Shown here piece after piece: positions 11,102 to 20,262 of a stretch of DNA of 43,807 bases. A program made the translations under genes and the position numbers. The first letter of the stretch is position 1. The number at the start of each line of letters is the position of its first letter. The notes beneath the pieces were generated by a model. It ran no database searches. It was not told where the DNA came from and was given only the letters and a program-made list of their open reading frames with translations. Where the stretch lies: the NCBI GenBank assembly GCA_022925895.1, contig JAKSYS010000526.1:1-43807 (forward strand), in the 5' to 3' direction. The DNA is from Fragilaria crotonensis. Lineage: Eukaryota; Bacillariophyta; Fragilariophyceae; Fragilariales; Fragilariaceae.

Positions 11102-12468
11102 ATGGCAGATGCAGAGACTCTCGTTCAATCTGTTATCGACCTGCTTGATGTGCTGGTTGATCTGTATCTGGGGTCGTTGGTCAAACCCTTTCTTCGGTTT
11201 CACGATGAATTCTCTTCCGACGTGAACTCCATCCTCGATGACAACAAGGACAACATTCCTGATTGGCTTACTGGAAACGCCAGCGCCTACCTTCGAGTGT
11301 TTTTAGTATTTCCTACCATCCTTTTCCTTTCATGGGGTCAGCTCGTCATTCCTTTCTTGTTTGTGGTCATGGTCGATTTATTGGGCTTGCTGGGTTCTGT
11401 CGTTGCCAAATTTTGGGTAGATGCCAAGCGAGATCATGCCGAGGATGTAGTTAGGGAGGACGACCGTCCAACCAGTAAGTCTTTCACGCCCTCCGATGAT
11501 GATAGTATGGATAGTTACGAGTTCGGTGAGTTGATGTCCGGTATGTATGCAACGTACGTGTTAGTTGTCGCCCCTCATTTTTCTTCTTTATCTAGAGGTG
11601 GTAACAACTGGATCTCCTCAGCGGATGAAATCATGGAGTCTAACTCATCGATATCGATCACGCGCTGGGTTCCTGGATGCGGCCTGCGATAAGGCCTTCA
11701 TTATACCTTGTTGGATCTACCTTCTGTCGACAGTCCCGTCAGGGCAATATCGAACCATCAAATATGTTTCACTGTTTTGGTTAATCGTGACTGAGTTGGC
11801 CAATGGATGCCTTCAATTTAAGACCTTCTACGCAGGTAGTGGTGTCCCACAGGTTGAGGGTGATGTGTTTCCATTGAGTAGCATCAGCGTAAGTTGATCA
11901 TGTTTCGGAATGTCGACGGGTTTCTTCACTCGGAATGGTTTTGTCACTCATGATTTATTCGCAGCGTGAAAAGCTCAGCGCTTTGAAGCGAAGCTTTGAA
12001 ATGTTGGGGACTGCCTTGTTCATTTTGCCTTATTTCCGTTTTCTTGGTGTGACCTTGCTGCTATTGGCATGTCCCTTGGCCTATAAATCGTTTCGCCGAA
12101 AAACGAAAAAGAGAGTTATTTACGTTGTGTGCACGCAATCCGAGAAATTCGACTACAAAATCATTAAATTCTGGAGCCAGGCCAAAGCCCTGGGAACCAG
12201 GTTGGTTGTTGGTGTCGTCGGAAAAGGTCAGACGGACATGGTATGCAATGCGTGTGCCACAGCATGCGTCGATGAAGTTATTGCAGAGGCGCCCGCCAAG
12301 GCAGATTTGATGTTTCTAGAAAGGCAACGAATCGACTATGTTGTCTTCATGTCGAGCCAGACGAGTTTGGTCACAGACGAGGTCGTTGCCATGGGCGCCT
12401 GCTTGGTGTTGGGTGATGATCATGTGGTCCGACCGATGAAGCCAAAGGTGGATTCCAAGAAGTTGTAA
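11102..12468 (+). CDS. CDP-alcohol phosphotransferase-like / cytidylyltransferase-like fusion with degenerate motifs
   Basis: Exons 11102-11525, 11596-11888 and 11965-12468 join in phase to give 406 aa; introns are 70 and 76 bp. Residues ~63-100 and ~172-280 are membrane segments. The layout matches the CDP-alcohol phosphatidyltransferase family, whose motif is DxxDGxxAR...GxxxDxxxD. Here the first half reads GLLGSVVAK (95-103), so both aspartates and the glycine are lost and Arg is Lys. The second half keeps DAACD (169-173). Residues ~288-395 resemble the cytidylyltransferase fold (RVIYV, AKALGTRLVVGVV, CVDEVIAEAP, IDYVVF), but the HxGH site is missing (KFDYKII in its place). Both halves therefore look catalytically impaired. 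A role in membrane phospholipid metabolism or its regulation is inference. Confidence 0.75.
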
Positions 12469-12880
12469 GACATTCTCCAAGTGCTTTCGTCAACCTTGTT
12501 GCGGAGGCTTTTGCGTGTTTCTATTGTCTCTAGACGCAAACGACTGACTATATGCTACGTGACACGACAATTGTAAACCTGACATAGAGATTCATTCCCT
12601 GTAGCTGATGCATCGTAGCACAACAACAACAACAACTACAAACATATCTGTTTCGAAGAGCTGTGAACCTGCGGTTTTGGCAGATGCAGCCAGGGCAGTA
12701 TGCGTAGTGACGTCAATCAAGCGTTTCGTTCCTCCTTATTCAACAAGTAGTCGTTGATCGAGAACGCATATCTACGATCTCGCAATGAACGCTCACAAAA
12801 CAACCTCGCTGAAAGGTGGAGCTATCAGATTTGTTGTGCAAAGGATTTTGTATCTTTGTGAGCGCTTTTCAGCAATCTAC
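12469..12880. other. Convergent intergenic region
   Basis: This lies between the 3' ends of the fusion gene (+) and DXR (-). There is a short CAA run near 12617-12635 and a TGACGTCA palindrome near 12709. Its position downstream of both genes argues against a promoter role. GTAC palindromes are essentially absent, unlike regions at gene starts. Confidence 0.6.
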
Positions 12881-14370
12881 TTATACAATCAATAGCTTTG
12901 AATCAAGCTTTTGGATAGCAGACTCCACGTGTTGGCGAGCCCAAACATCGCACGCCAAAATATCATCAAGCGTGACACCGGTTGTCTTCAATTCATTCTT
13001 GTGAGCCTCCATTGCTCCTTCAATCAGTCGTGGAATGTCCAAGAAGCCAAGGCCAACATTGGCACGATACTTTTCATTAGCCGCTTCATTGGCTGCGTTA
13101 AGAACGGCAGTCATAGTGCCTCCTGCTCTTCCAGCTTCGTAGGCAAGTTCAATGCAAGGATACTTTTCCCGGTCAGGCTTCATGAAGGTCAATTTGCTAA
13201 GTTCGGCTAGATCAAGAGGTCTGTACGGCATCTTCAGCCGGTGTGGCCATGCAACAGAGTAAACAAGTGGTAACCTCATATCCGCCCATCCCAACTGAGC
13301 CAAACAAGACGTGTCCTGCGTCTCGATCATGGAGTGCACAATAGATTGTGGGTGAACGACAATATCAATGTCGTCGTAGCTAGCTCCGAACAAGTAGTGT
13401 GCCTCAATGACCTATATGGAGAGCAAGCCGGTGAGTTTGAGCAAGCAAAATGTCGTCAGAGTTGACAAAAATGGTGGCGCACCTCAAGGCCCTTGTTCAT
13501 CATCGTTGCACTGTCGAGCGTGATCTTGGCCCCCATATCCCAGTTAGGATGGGTCGTGGCCTTTGCTTGGACCGCTTTTGGGTCGTTTTGGCACATTGTG
13601 AAAAGCTCTTCTTTGCTCATGTCGCGGAATGCACCGCCGGACGCTGTGAGAATGATACGACGCAGCCCGCCTTCCGGCACTCCCTGGAGACATTGAAAGA
13701 TAGCACTGTGTTCCGAGTCGGCTGGAAGCATGTTGACACCGTATTCCTTAACCAGTGGATTAATGACTGGTCCTCCACTGATAAGCGTTTCCTTGTTGGC
13801 AAGAGCAATGTCCTTCCTGAGCTTGATCGCTTCAATTGTGGGTTTGAGTCCCGCCGATCCAACGATACCAGTAACAACAGTGTCAGCACTGTCGACAGTT
13901 GCGGCAGCAAGGATTCCTTCGTCGCCAAACATAATTTCTGGCATCTTTTGGCATCCAGCCGCCTTCAAGCGGTCTCTGAGTTCGTTGGCTGCTGCCTCCG
14001 TACTCATGGATGCAATCTTCGGGGCATATTTCATCACTTGCTCTGCCATGAGCGCAGCGTTGCTGCCAGCAGAAAGAGCATCGACAATAAAGTTGTTTGG
14101 ACATGCATCAACAATTTCCAGCGTTTGTGTACCGATGCTACCAGTGGATCCCAACAAGGACAATCGCTTTTGAAAATTCGCCCCCTCTAACGATTTGGCA
14201 AGTGTCTTTCTCATGGATGCCTCAGAGTTGACAGGAGCTGCTGGGTTCAGCAACCATCCTTCTCCAGTTCCCTTACTTCCAGAGATTGGAGCCACCAAGG
14301 CTCCAACTTCTCCGACACTCAAGGCGATCAAAACGCAGGTCGTTGTTTTGATCATTGTCATCGTCAACAT
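12881..14370 (-). CDS. DXR: 1-deoxy-D-xylulose 5-phosphate reductoisomerase, plastid-targeted
   Basis: Exons (minus) 14370-13483 and 13411-12881 give 472 aa; the 71-bp intron has a GTGCGC donor and ATATAG acceptor, and the join restores [17 protein letters not shown] converts DXP to MEP with NADPH and a divalent metal, the committed step of plastid isoprenoid synthesis. Visible motifs are the NADPH loop GSTGSIG (74-80), [67 protein letters not shown] and GWADMRLP; length fits the family plus a presequence. Residues 1-24 are a signal peptide ending near VGA/LVAP, followed by a Ser/Gly/Lys-containing linker: a bipartite leader suited to a secondary plastid, although the usual Phe after cleavage is Leu here. 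The gene is divergent from the 3-TM gene across a GTAC-rich spacer. Confidence 0.95.
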
Positions 14371-15062
14371 CTTAGAATGCGGTATGATGTATGATGGTAT
14401 GATGTATGCTGATCATGATCGCAGAAATAAATTCTTGAGGAAGTTCAACATCCACTACACCTGGTCATACTGACCGTCGACAAATACGCTACGGGCTCTT
14501 GGAACTGAGTGCGTCACCGCGGGGGCTCCACGTATTGCGCCACTCCTGTACTCGGAGTATCATACCATACATACTGTGCGTGGTACTACCGGTACCAGTA
14601 GTACCTGTTAGCGCAACCCTTTTGATACGGCTCGATGACTGACCGACGACGAAAAAGTGGGCATGGTATGCTCATACCATGTACCTGGTACTGTACAATG
14701 TACAGTACTTTTTTGGCAATTACCGGTACATCGTATGAAAGTAGAACTGGAGTACCAGGTACGGTACCAGGTACTTTGATAGGTACTACTACTATCATAC
14801 TTGTACTCTACATGTGTACCAGGTACCATACAAGCTACATAGTAAATGACTGAGAGGACAAGTGCAATATACAACTTGCGTACAAATAGCGTTGCAGTAG
14901 GTCAGTAGGAGTATGATCTTCACATCTTCAATCCACACACTCACACACGCCAAAATCCAAAATGCAAGGTGCAGGCGTAAGGGTGGATGCGAATTTGCTC
15001 TCGTTTTCACGTTTTCCCAGCAAGCACACTGCACACCGCCAGGAAGACCAGGCAACAAGATC
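14371..15062. other. Divergent intergenic region with dense GTAC palindromes and hairpins
   Basis: Positions 14540-14830 hold about 18 GTAC tetramers in roughly 300 bp, many as GGTACC, AGTACT or TGTACA. Perfect short hairpins include CATGGTATG/CATACCATG near 14663-14682 and GTACTGTAC/GTACAGTAC near 14689-14710. This is the shared upstream region of DXR (-) and the 3-TM gene (+). A CA-rich stretch near 14930-14950 precedes the preferred start at 15063. Confidence 0.65.
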
Positions 15063-15560
15063 ATGAGGTCAAGGGCTAATCGTGCAAATAGAATTGATGA
15101 GATTCCAGCTGATCCCCTGGATGAGGATGAGCAAGATGAAATAACGAAAACTCTCACACATGACGCATCCGTTCAAATGAAAGAGTTAAGTGACATCTTT
15201 GGCATCATTTGTGCAATGGCGGCGATTGTTTGTCTCGTTGTCGCCGTGGGTGTCGTAAGCAACCTAAGTGGGAGAATGCATGCTGTTGTGGCATCGGTTC
15301 TACACTATGCGGCTCGACATCTTTCATTGCAATTGGGGAGTTCCCAGCTCATTATGGAGGGCGTCCTCCTGGCAATGTGCCTTCTCCCAATACTGCTTTC
15401 ATGGCTAACCGATGGACTAAATGCTGAGATCCATTGGAGTTTGAGTTTAGGCAATTTGTTGATCACTGTCGCAGCAATGTTTCTTCGACGAGAACAGCAG
15501 TCAACCAGGAAAGCAATCTTGGACCTTCATGCTGCAAAATACCGATACAAAAGCTTATGA
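15063..15560 (+). CDS. Predicted three-pass membrane protein, function unknown
   Basis: The protein is 165 aa from the ATG at 15063. An ATG at 14913 is in frame and would add 50 residues, but that stretch is Arg/Cys/His-rich, derives from a CA-rich sequence and looks like 5' UTR. The N-terminus is acidic (IDEIPADPLDEDEQDEI). It is followed by hydrophobic segments at about residues 43-63 (GIICAMAAIVCLVVAVGVV), about 95-117 (LIMEGVLLAMCLLPILLSWL) and about 127-140 (LGNLLITVAAMFL), then a short basic tail. I recognise no family. It is tandem with the OMA1-like gene downstream and divergent from DXR. Confidence 0.6.
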   Translation: MRSRANRANRIDEIPADPLDEDEQDEITKTLTHDASVQMKELSDIFGIICAMAAIVCLVVAVGVVSNLSGRMHAVVASVLHYAARHLSLQLGSSQLIMEGVLLAMCLLPILLSWLTDGLNAEIHWSLSLGNLLITVAAMFLRREQQSTRKAILDLHAAKYRYKSL

Positions 15561-16007
15561 GTTGACTCGAGTTTGTGTTGAATCGAGCGGATTGGTTCCA
15601 TTTTTCATTGTCATGTATGGTTGGTGATTGTTGCAACACGCCCTCGATAGCCGCGCTGAATATCCTTGTTTTAGTTGACCTCGATGCTCGACGATGCAGG
15701 TCCCCCCGCAAAATGCACAGCACTGCACACTGCACAGCGACTCCAACTCGCGAGCTCGCAAGGATTTCAAATTTTGAATTTTCTGCACGTGCAATTTCCA
15801 AGTTCGTGTTCTGGATACTACGTACCTCCGGTGCCCCTCGTACTCAGTATTCCAGTACCATACTGTATCTGGTACTGCACTTATAGATTTTCTCCGATTG
15901 CTTGCTTGCTGCACTTCAGACTTCACACAGCAACCACGATGGTTGCTTGGTCGTGTATCCTTCTGCCCTGACATCACAAACGTCGAAACATCAACTTGAA
16001 ACCTTTC
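15561..16007. other. Intergenic, upstream of the M48 protease
   Basis: No gene is seen. The stretch 15815-15880 is GTAC-rich (GGTACTGCAC and neighbours), as upstream of other genes here. A short CACTGCACA-type repeat lies near 15717-15735. Confidence 0.55.
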
Positions 16008-16871
16008 ATGTACTACAGAGACAATCGTCCGCGCAATCCCTACCGCGGGCGACGACACCAGCAAGGAAATATGGTTTCCCCTCGATCGAGAAACATTGCC
16101 ATGGCGTCTCTTTTTGGATTCCTGGGTCTTTGGTATCTCACGCCAGTCAGTGATTGGATCGTTGCTCGTGTATTGATCTTTGTTCCGATAGAGGCTGACA
16201 TTGACTTGGGACGAAAGGCATGGCGAAGCATGGGCTACTCGACAGCCCCCGACCGTTGGAATGTCAATGTCGTTGGGCACCGGTTGGTTTCATTGCTTGA
16301 GGAGCCTTACACTCTGCCTTGGAGTTTTGCAGTCATTCGAGCCGATATCATCAATGCATTTGCTTTGCCGGGAGGAATTGTGCGAGTGTCGGATACTTCG
16401 TTGCGCCAACTGAATCTCAGTGAAGCAGAACTCGCTGCGTTGATTGGTCACGAGATGGGTCACATCTTGCATCGTCATTCACAAGCTCGACTGTTGCAAG
16501 ATCAGCTCATCGGCTATCTTTTCAGGGCTGTGTTTTATGATGACAACGACAGCGTTCAAGAATCTTTTGGTGAAGCAATTGGAGAACTGCTGTTGAAAAG
16601 CGCCAGCTTCCTTGGAAAGCAATCTTTTTCTCGAAAGAATGAATACGAAGCCGATGCCAAGGCCTGGGAATTGTTGTTAATCTCTAAACGCTACTCGCCT
16701 CAAGCTGTCGAATCTCTCCTTAAGAAATTGTGGGATGCTAGTGGCGGATCAGGAGATACATCTTGGGAAAGTACGCACCCTGGTACCAAAGACAGGATCG
16801 ACGCTCTCAAAACAAAATGGAACGAGCTTCCCATTTCGGAACGACGACGTCTAGGACTGCTTAAGAATTAG
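16008..16871 (+). CDS. M48 metallopeptidase, OMA1-like (mitochondrial inner membrane)
   Basis: The single exon encodes 287 aa from the ATG at 16008; the frame opens earlier only at a TTG. Zn-binding HExxH is present as HEMGH (148-152), preceded by INAFALPGG and LAALIGHEMGHILHRHSQ, with the third-ligand region as NEYEAD (211-216). A late HPGTKDRIDAL matches the family's THPxxxxRIxxL motif. One hydrophobic segment lies near residues 30-50 after a basic N-terminus (RPRNPYRGRRHQQ), which fits mitochondrial targeting with inner-membrane anchoring. OMA1 cleaves inner-membrane proteins such as OPA1 under stress. Assignment to OMA1 rather than another M48 clade rests on the NAFALPGG region and layout and is moderately secure. 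It converges on the SANT/Myb-like gene. Confidence 0.85.
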   Translation: MYYRDNRPRNPYRGRRHQQGNMVSPRSRNIAMASLFGFLGLWYLTPVSDWIVARVLIFVPIEADIDLGRKAWRSMGYSTAPDRWNVNVVGHRLVSLLEEPYTLPWSFAVIRADIINAFALPGGIVRVSDTSLRQLNLSEAELAALIGHEMGHILHRHSQARLLQDQLIGYLFRAVFYDDNDSVQESFGEAIGELLLKSASFLGKQSFSRKNEYEADAKAWELLLISKRYSPQAVESLLKKLWDASGGSGDTSWESTHPGTKDRIDALKTKWNELPISERRRLGLLKN

Positions 16872-17169
16872 CAGCTGACAGCCAACGGAACATAGCTCCG
16901 TGGCTAGGCAATCACACTAAGTCGAGTCTACTAGCCTCGCAATGAAGACTTAATACTGTGTGGGACATTAGTATGGTACAAGTTCAAGATCTCCGTAGTC
17001 TCGATGAGTGTGCTCTCAAAAGAACTGTGGATTGTTCAGGTACAAAACATCATCAAGTGAGTGAAAACCCTCGTCGTTCGTGTCTGGCTTTTTGGTGCGC
17101 ATCTTGGCTTTGCTTACGAGGTTCTACAGTCAATAACTGCAGAGTTAGTCCAGTTGTTGTGTGCTTCTA
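16872..17169. other. Convergent intergenic region
   Basis: About 300 bp lie between the 3' ends of the OMA1-like gene and the SANT/Myb-like gene. I see no gene, structured repeat or GTAC cluster (two isolated GTAC). Confidence 0.55.
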
Positions 17170-18789
17170 TCAGACAACAGATGGATGATCTGCGGCAGCG
17201 GCCGCTCTGACGCTGTTTAAGAAACCTACTAGCGCTTGTGCATCTTCGGTCCCGCTGGAGTCGTTCCCACTTAAGCGCCTCGGCCTCTTATCCACTGGAG
17301 GCTGCGAACTTTCCTGATCTCCTGACAGCGACGTAGTATATTGTAGTGGGCTGTCGCTGCCCAGGGAATGGTCGAGAAGACGGGGCAACCCTGCGGTTGT
17401 TTGCTGAATGATCGGCCCTTCGTGAATAAGGCGTTGGACTTCTATCATTTCATCTTCGATCTCTTTCGCAGGTTGCGAAACGCCTCCTTGGGCGTGATCC
17501 TGGATTCGATCACCCGTTTGCAAGGGCGTGGGTTCATTTTCTCCGCCTGCAGCAAGAATCGTATTCGCACGGTCTAACCAAGATGCGGTCCTCGTGACAA
17601 TGGCCTCCTGAGGAATTGCCACTGAGTGGGCCACAGAGACACCTGTTGATTGAATGGAAGGGAGTGGGTGAAAATGGCTGCGACAAGAGGCAACAGCTGT
17701 TGCCGCAGCTGCTGACGCAGCTGCTTTTTTGGCCGCCTCTCGCTGCTGCATGTCTAGTCGACGCCGCCACCTTCGTTCGAGAGCGTCGAGTTCTGCCTGC
17801 GCGAAGAAGAAGAAGGAACATGAGAGAACGCAGAGCTACACCTTCCATTTTCTGGAATGATATGTGCGTACCTGCGCTTTGTCTATGAAGGCGGTATTGG
17901 TAGGACAACGAACAGCTGGATGGAAAACTCTCTTGCCAATACATGAGTCGCCAGTGAATTTCTTCGTGATTCGCATAGGGTCGCAATGTAGTTTGTCGGA
18001 CAAATAGCTTCGAAGAGTTGTCCCTGCTGGTGCATTTAAATAACCTGAGTTGAAATCCTGGATGACTCGAGCAACATAAGATTCCTCTTCCACAGTCCAC
18101 TTCCCTCTCCGAAGCGAACTGACGGATTGCCTCGATTTCTGCGACGAGTTATGTTGATGATTGGGCGCCATCGGATGAATAACGACCTCATCGCATTGCA
18201 ACTTCCCGGGAAAGTGAGTGCAGGGATGGAGCATTGCGTTGGTAAAAAATCCATATCTTACCTTGGAAAGAGAATGCGGAGTGGATGCGGGACGAACCAA
18301 TGTTGTCCTTAGTTGTACCTCGACTGTGGAAGGTACTGGATCAGACGAGATACTTGCAGTCTCCATCGGAGGAGAGATCCCACTCCTTTCCGAACGCCCT
18401 CCCATTCCATGAGGAGTCGATTCTTCTGAACCGTCTTCATGCCCACGCTCCTCGCTTTTGCTTGACAGCGCCGGTGATGAACTCGAGGAGGCAAGATGGG
18501 TCGTATTCACGAATGCTGGAGGCGTTTCACGTCTTTCGGGAGCGACAGAGATCGCTTGGCGAGACGATGTCCCCGTTCCTTGTCTCGCGATCAGTGGTGG
18601 GATACCTTGGATGGACGAGGCAATGCCAAATGCATTCGAGTCGCTTTCTAGAGGTCCTGCTGACGATGATGTGTGAATGTCTGGTTCACCCACTTCCATG
18701 AGGATCGATGCTGCTCCCGTTGCACCGAACCCATGAATCGACGAAGGGGTGTTCCCTTGCTCTCGTGCGGCTGTGTTTGACGGTGTCAT
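17170..18789 (-). CDS. SANT/Myb-like protein of a stramenopile-conserved family
   Basis: Exons (minus) 18789-17872 and 17796-17170 give 514 aa. The 75-bp intron (GTACGC...GCGCAG) joins FIDKAQ to AELDALERRW. A TTG further upstream (18852) is not used. The conserved block, residues ~227-293, begins RRGKWTVEEESYVARVI and continues through PAGTTLRSYLSDKLHCDP, MRITKKFTGDSCIGKRVF. The KWT..EE start recalls SANT/Myb helices; from memory the whole block is common in diatom and other stramenopile proteins of unknown role. The flanks are Ser/Thr/Pro-rich and disordered, and a basic/Ala-rich helix (RRWRRRLDMQQREAAKKAA) follows the block. A second intron at 18202-18261 (GTAAGA donor, 60 bp, in frame) is possible. 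A nuclear regulatory role is inference. Confidence 0.75.
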
Positions 18790-20179
18790 TCTTCCTAGTT
18801 TGTTCTCAACATCGCAAGTGCGTCCGACCGTGTATCCTCGGGTTGTGTTCAATCAGAGTTTGCTCCTTCTCGCTGTTGAAGCTTTTCCACTCGTTGCTCT
18901 AGGTGCTACAAAGATATACTCAGTGTACTTTCTTGCAATTATCCTTGCAGGTCAAAGGTCAAAGGCTACCCCAGCCTCCCTGTCTTCGACAAAAGTTCAA
19001 CAAGGCTGGTGAGAGGAAAAAAGATGATGGGGAAATGGCTTCTTCAACTAGAAATATTCTACAGGGGAATCAGTACTAATATGTCCCGTATCTTTAATTC
19101 GAGTTCAACAACAATGGAGGCGAATCATGGAGTATCAGGGAATCTCATACACGCTCCACTCGGAGCAAATAATCCTACAGTACTCAGTGTGCTACTGTAC
19201 AGGTTGCCGAGCTCCGAAGTGTAAATTCGAAATGTAAATCACACAACCGAGAAGTTGAAGTTCCTTCCATCCAAAGCTACGTAAAATAGTACCTGGTACG
19301 GAGGCGTGTACTGGATCATCACCATGGACGAAAATCATGGTCGAGTGCGATACAGAAATAATTGGCGACCTCGTTTCAAGACGATGATCTTGTGATTTTC
19401 AACAAGCTGAGCTAACCTACCTGATACGTCGGCGAGAGAAGCGGTTTTTTTAATACAATGAGAGATCAACAAACGACCTTTCACTTGTGTGTGTTGTTCG
19501 AATGGTTTCCGTCGCGGGAGTTGGTGAGCTTCGAGTGAGATGTCTTGCAGCTGGTTTCATGTTTCGTACTTAGAATCATCATGCCTGACATCACCTGTTG
19601 GAGTCGAATTGGTCCTCCGACGAGACGACCACTTCGACTTCAATGCATAGTGTATAGTGCATAGTAGCATAGTGCACACTCCGAGCCCCGAGTGAGGGAA
19701 GTACATCTGGACAGTATTAACATACTGGAGACTCGAGTATGTACAGTATGTATGTAAATATATAACAAAGGCCAACCCCATGAGCGAATACTGTATACTG
19801 TACACTCGAAGTACTCCAGTACAACAGTACAATCGTAACTGGTACTGCGGTAGTAGTACCTCAGTACATTCACATACCTACACTGTATGCATAATGCTAC
19901 TACTGGTACAGTAGAATGTGAGTGAAGGACCTGTTGCCTGTAAATTGTACGAGTAAATCATACATCATCCACACCTGTACTACAGTAGGCTATGACGTTC
20001 CAAGTTCCAATACCTGGTATAGCTGGTTTTGTGTAGTGAAATCCTGGCGCAGCACCCAGTACAGAATGTACGTATAGCCAATAGGAAATGAGGCTGAGAC
20101 ATTGCTTCGGAATATTGTCTCGTGTTGGAAGCCAGCGTTCCACAATGAGATTGAGCACCGCCGTTTGAAACATATTCAT
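18790..20179. other. Intergenic, GTAC-rich, between divergent genes
   Basis: No gene is supported. GTAC clusters occupy 19180-19310 and 19700-20060. A 73-codon minus ORF (19958-20179) begins with an ATG but shows no motif and runs through GTAC-rich sequence. The right edge abuts the inverted repeat before the transposase-like ORF. Confidence 0.55.
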
Positions 20180-20262
20180 TCCTATCTATCGACTTACCCC
20201 CTGCAGTTGCCCTCCAAACTCTCTCAAGAACTGTGTTGCCGGGGTTAAGTCGATAGATAGGA
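20180..20262. repeat. Inverted repeat (21-22-bp arms, 40-bp loop) overlapping the transposase start codon
   Basis: The left arm (20180-20200) and right arm (20241-20262) are reverse complements over CCTATCTATCGACTTA plus a C/G run, with one base missing in the left arm. The last base of the right arm is the A of the ATG at 20262. As RNA this would form a strong hairpin ending at the start codon. As DNA it could be a transposase-binding site or two nested terminal repeats. No matching copy is seen just downstream of the ORF. Confidence 0.8.

Noticed and set aside
12709-12716. TGACGTCA palindrome as a cAMP/CO2-responsive promoter element
   Set aside because: It lies between two convergent gene ends, not upstream of any gene in the window.
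19958-20179. 73-codon minus ORF next to the transposase hairpin
   Set aside because: Short, no motif, and its 3' part runs through GTAC-rich intergenic sequence.
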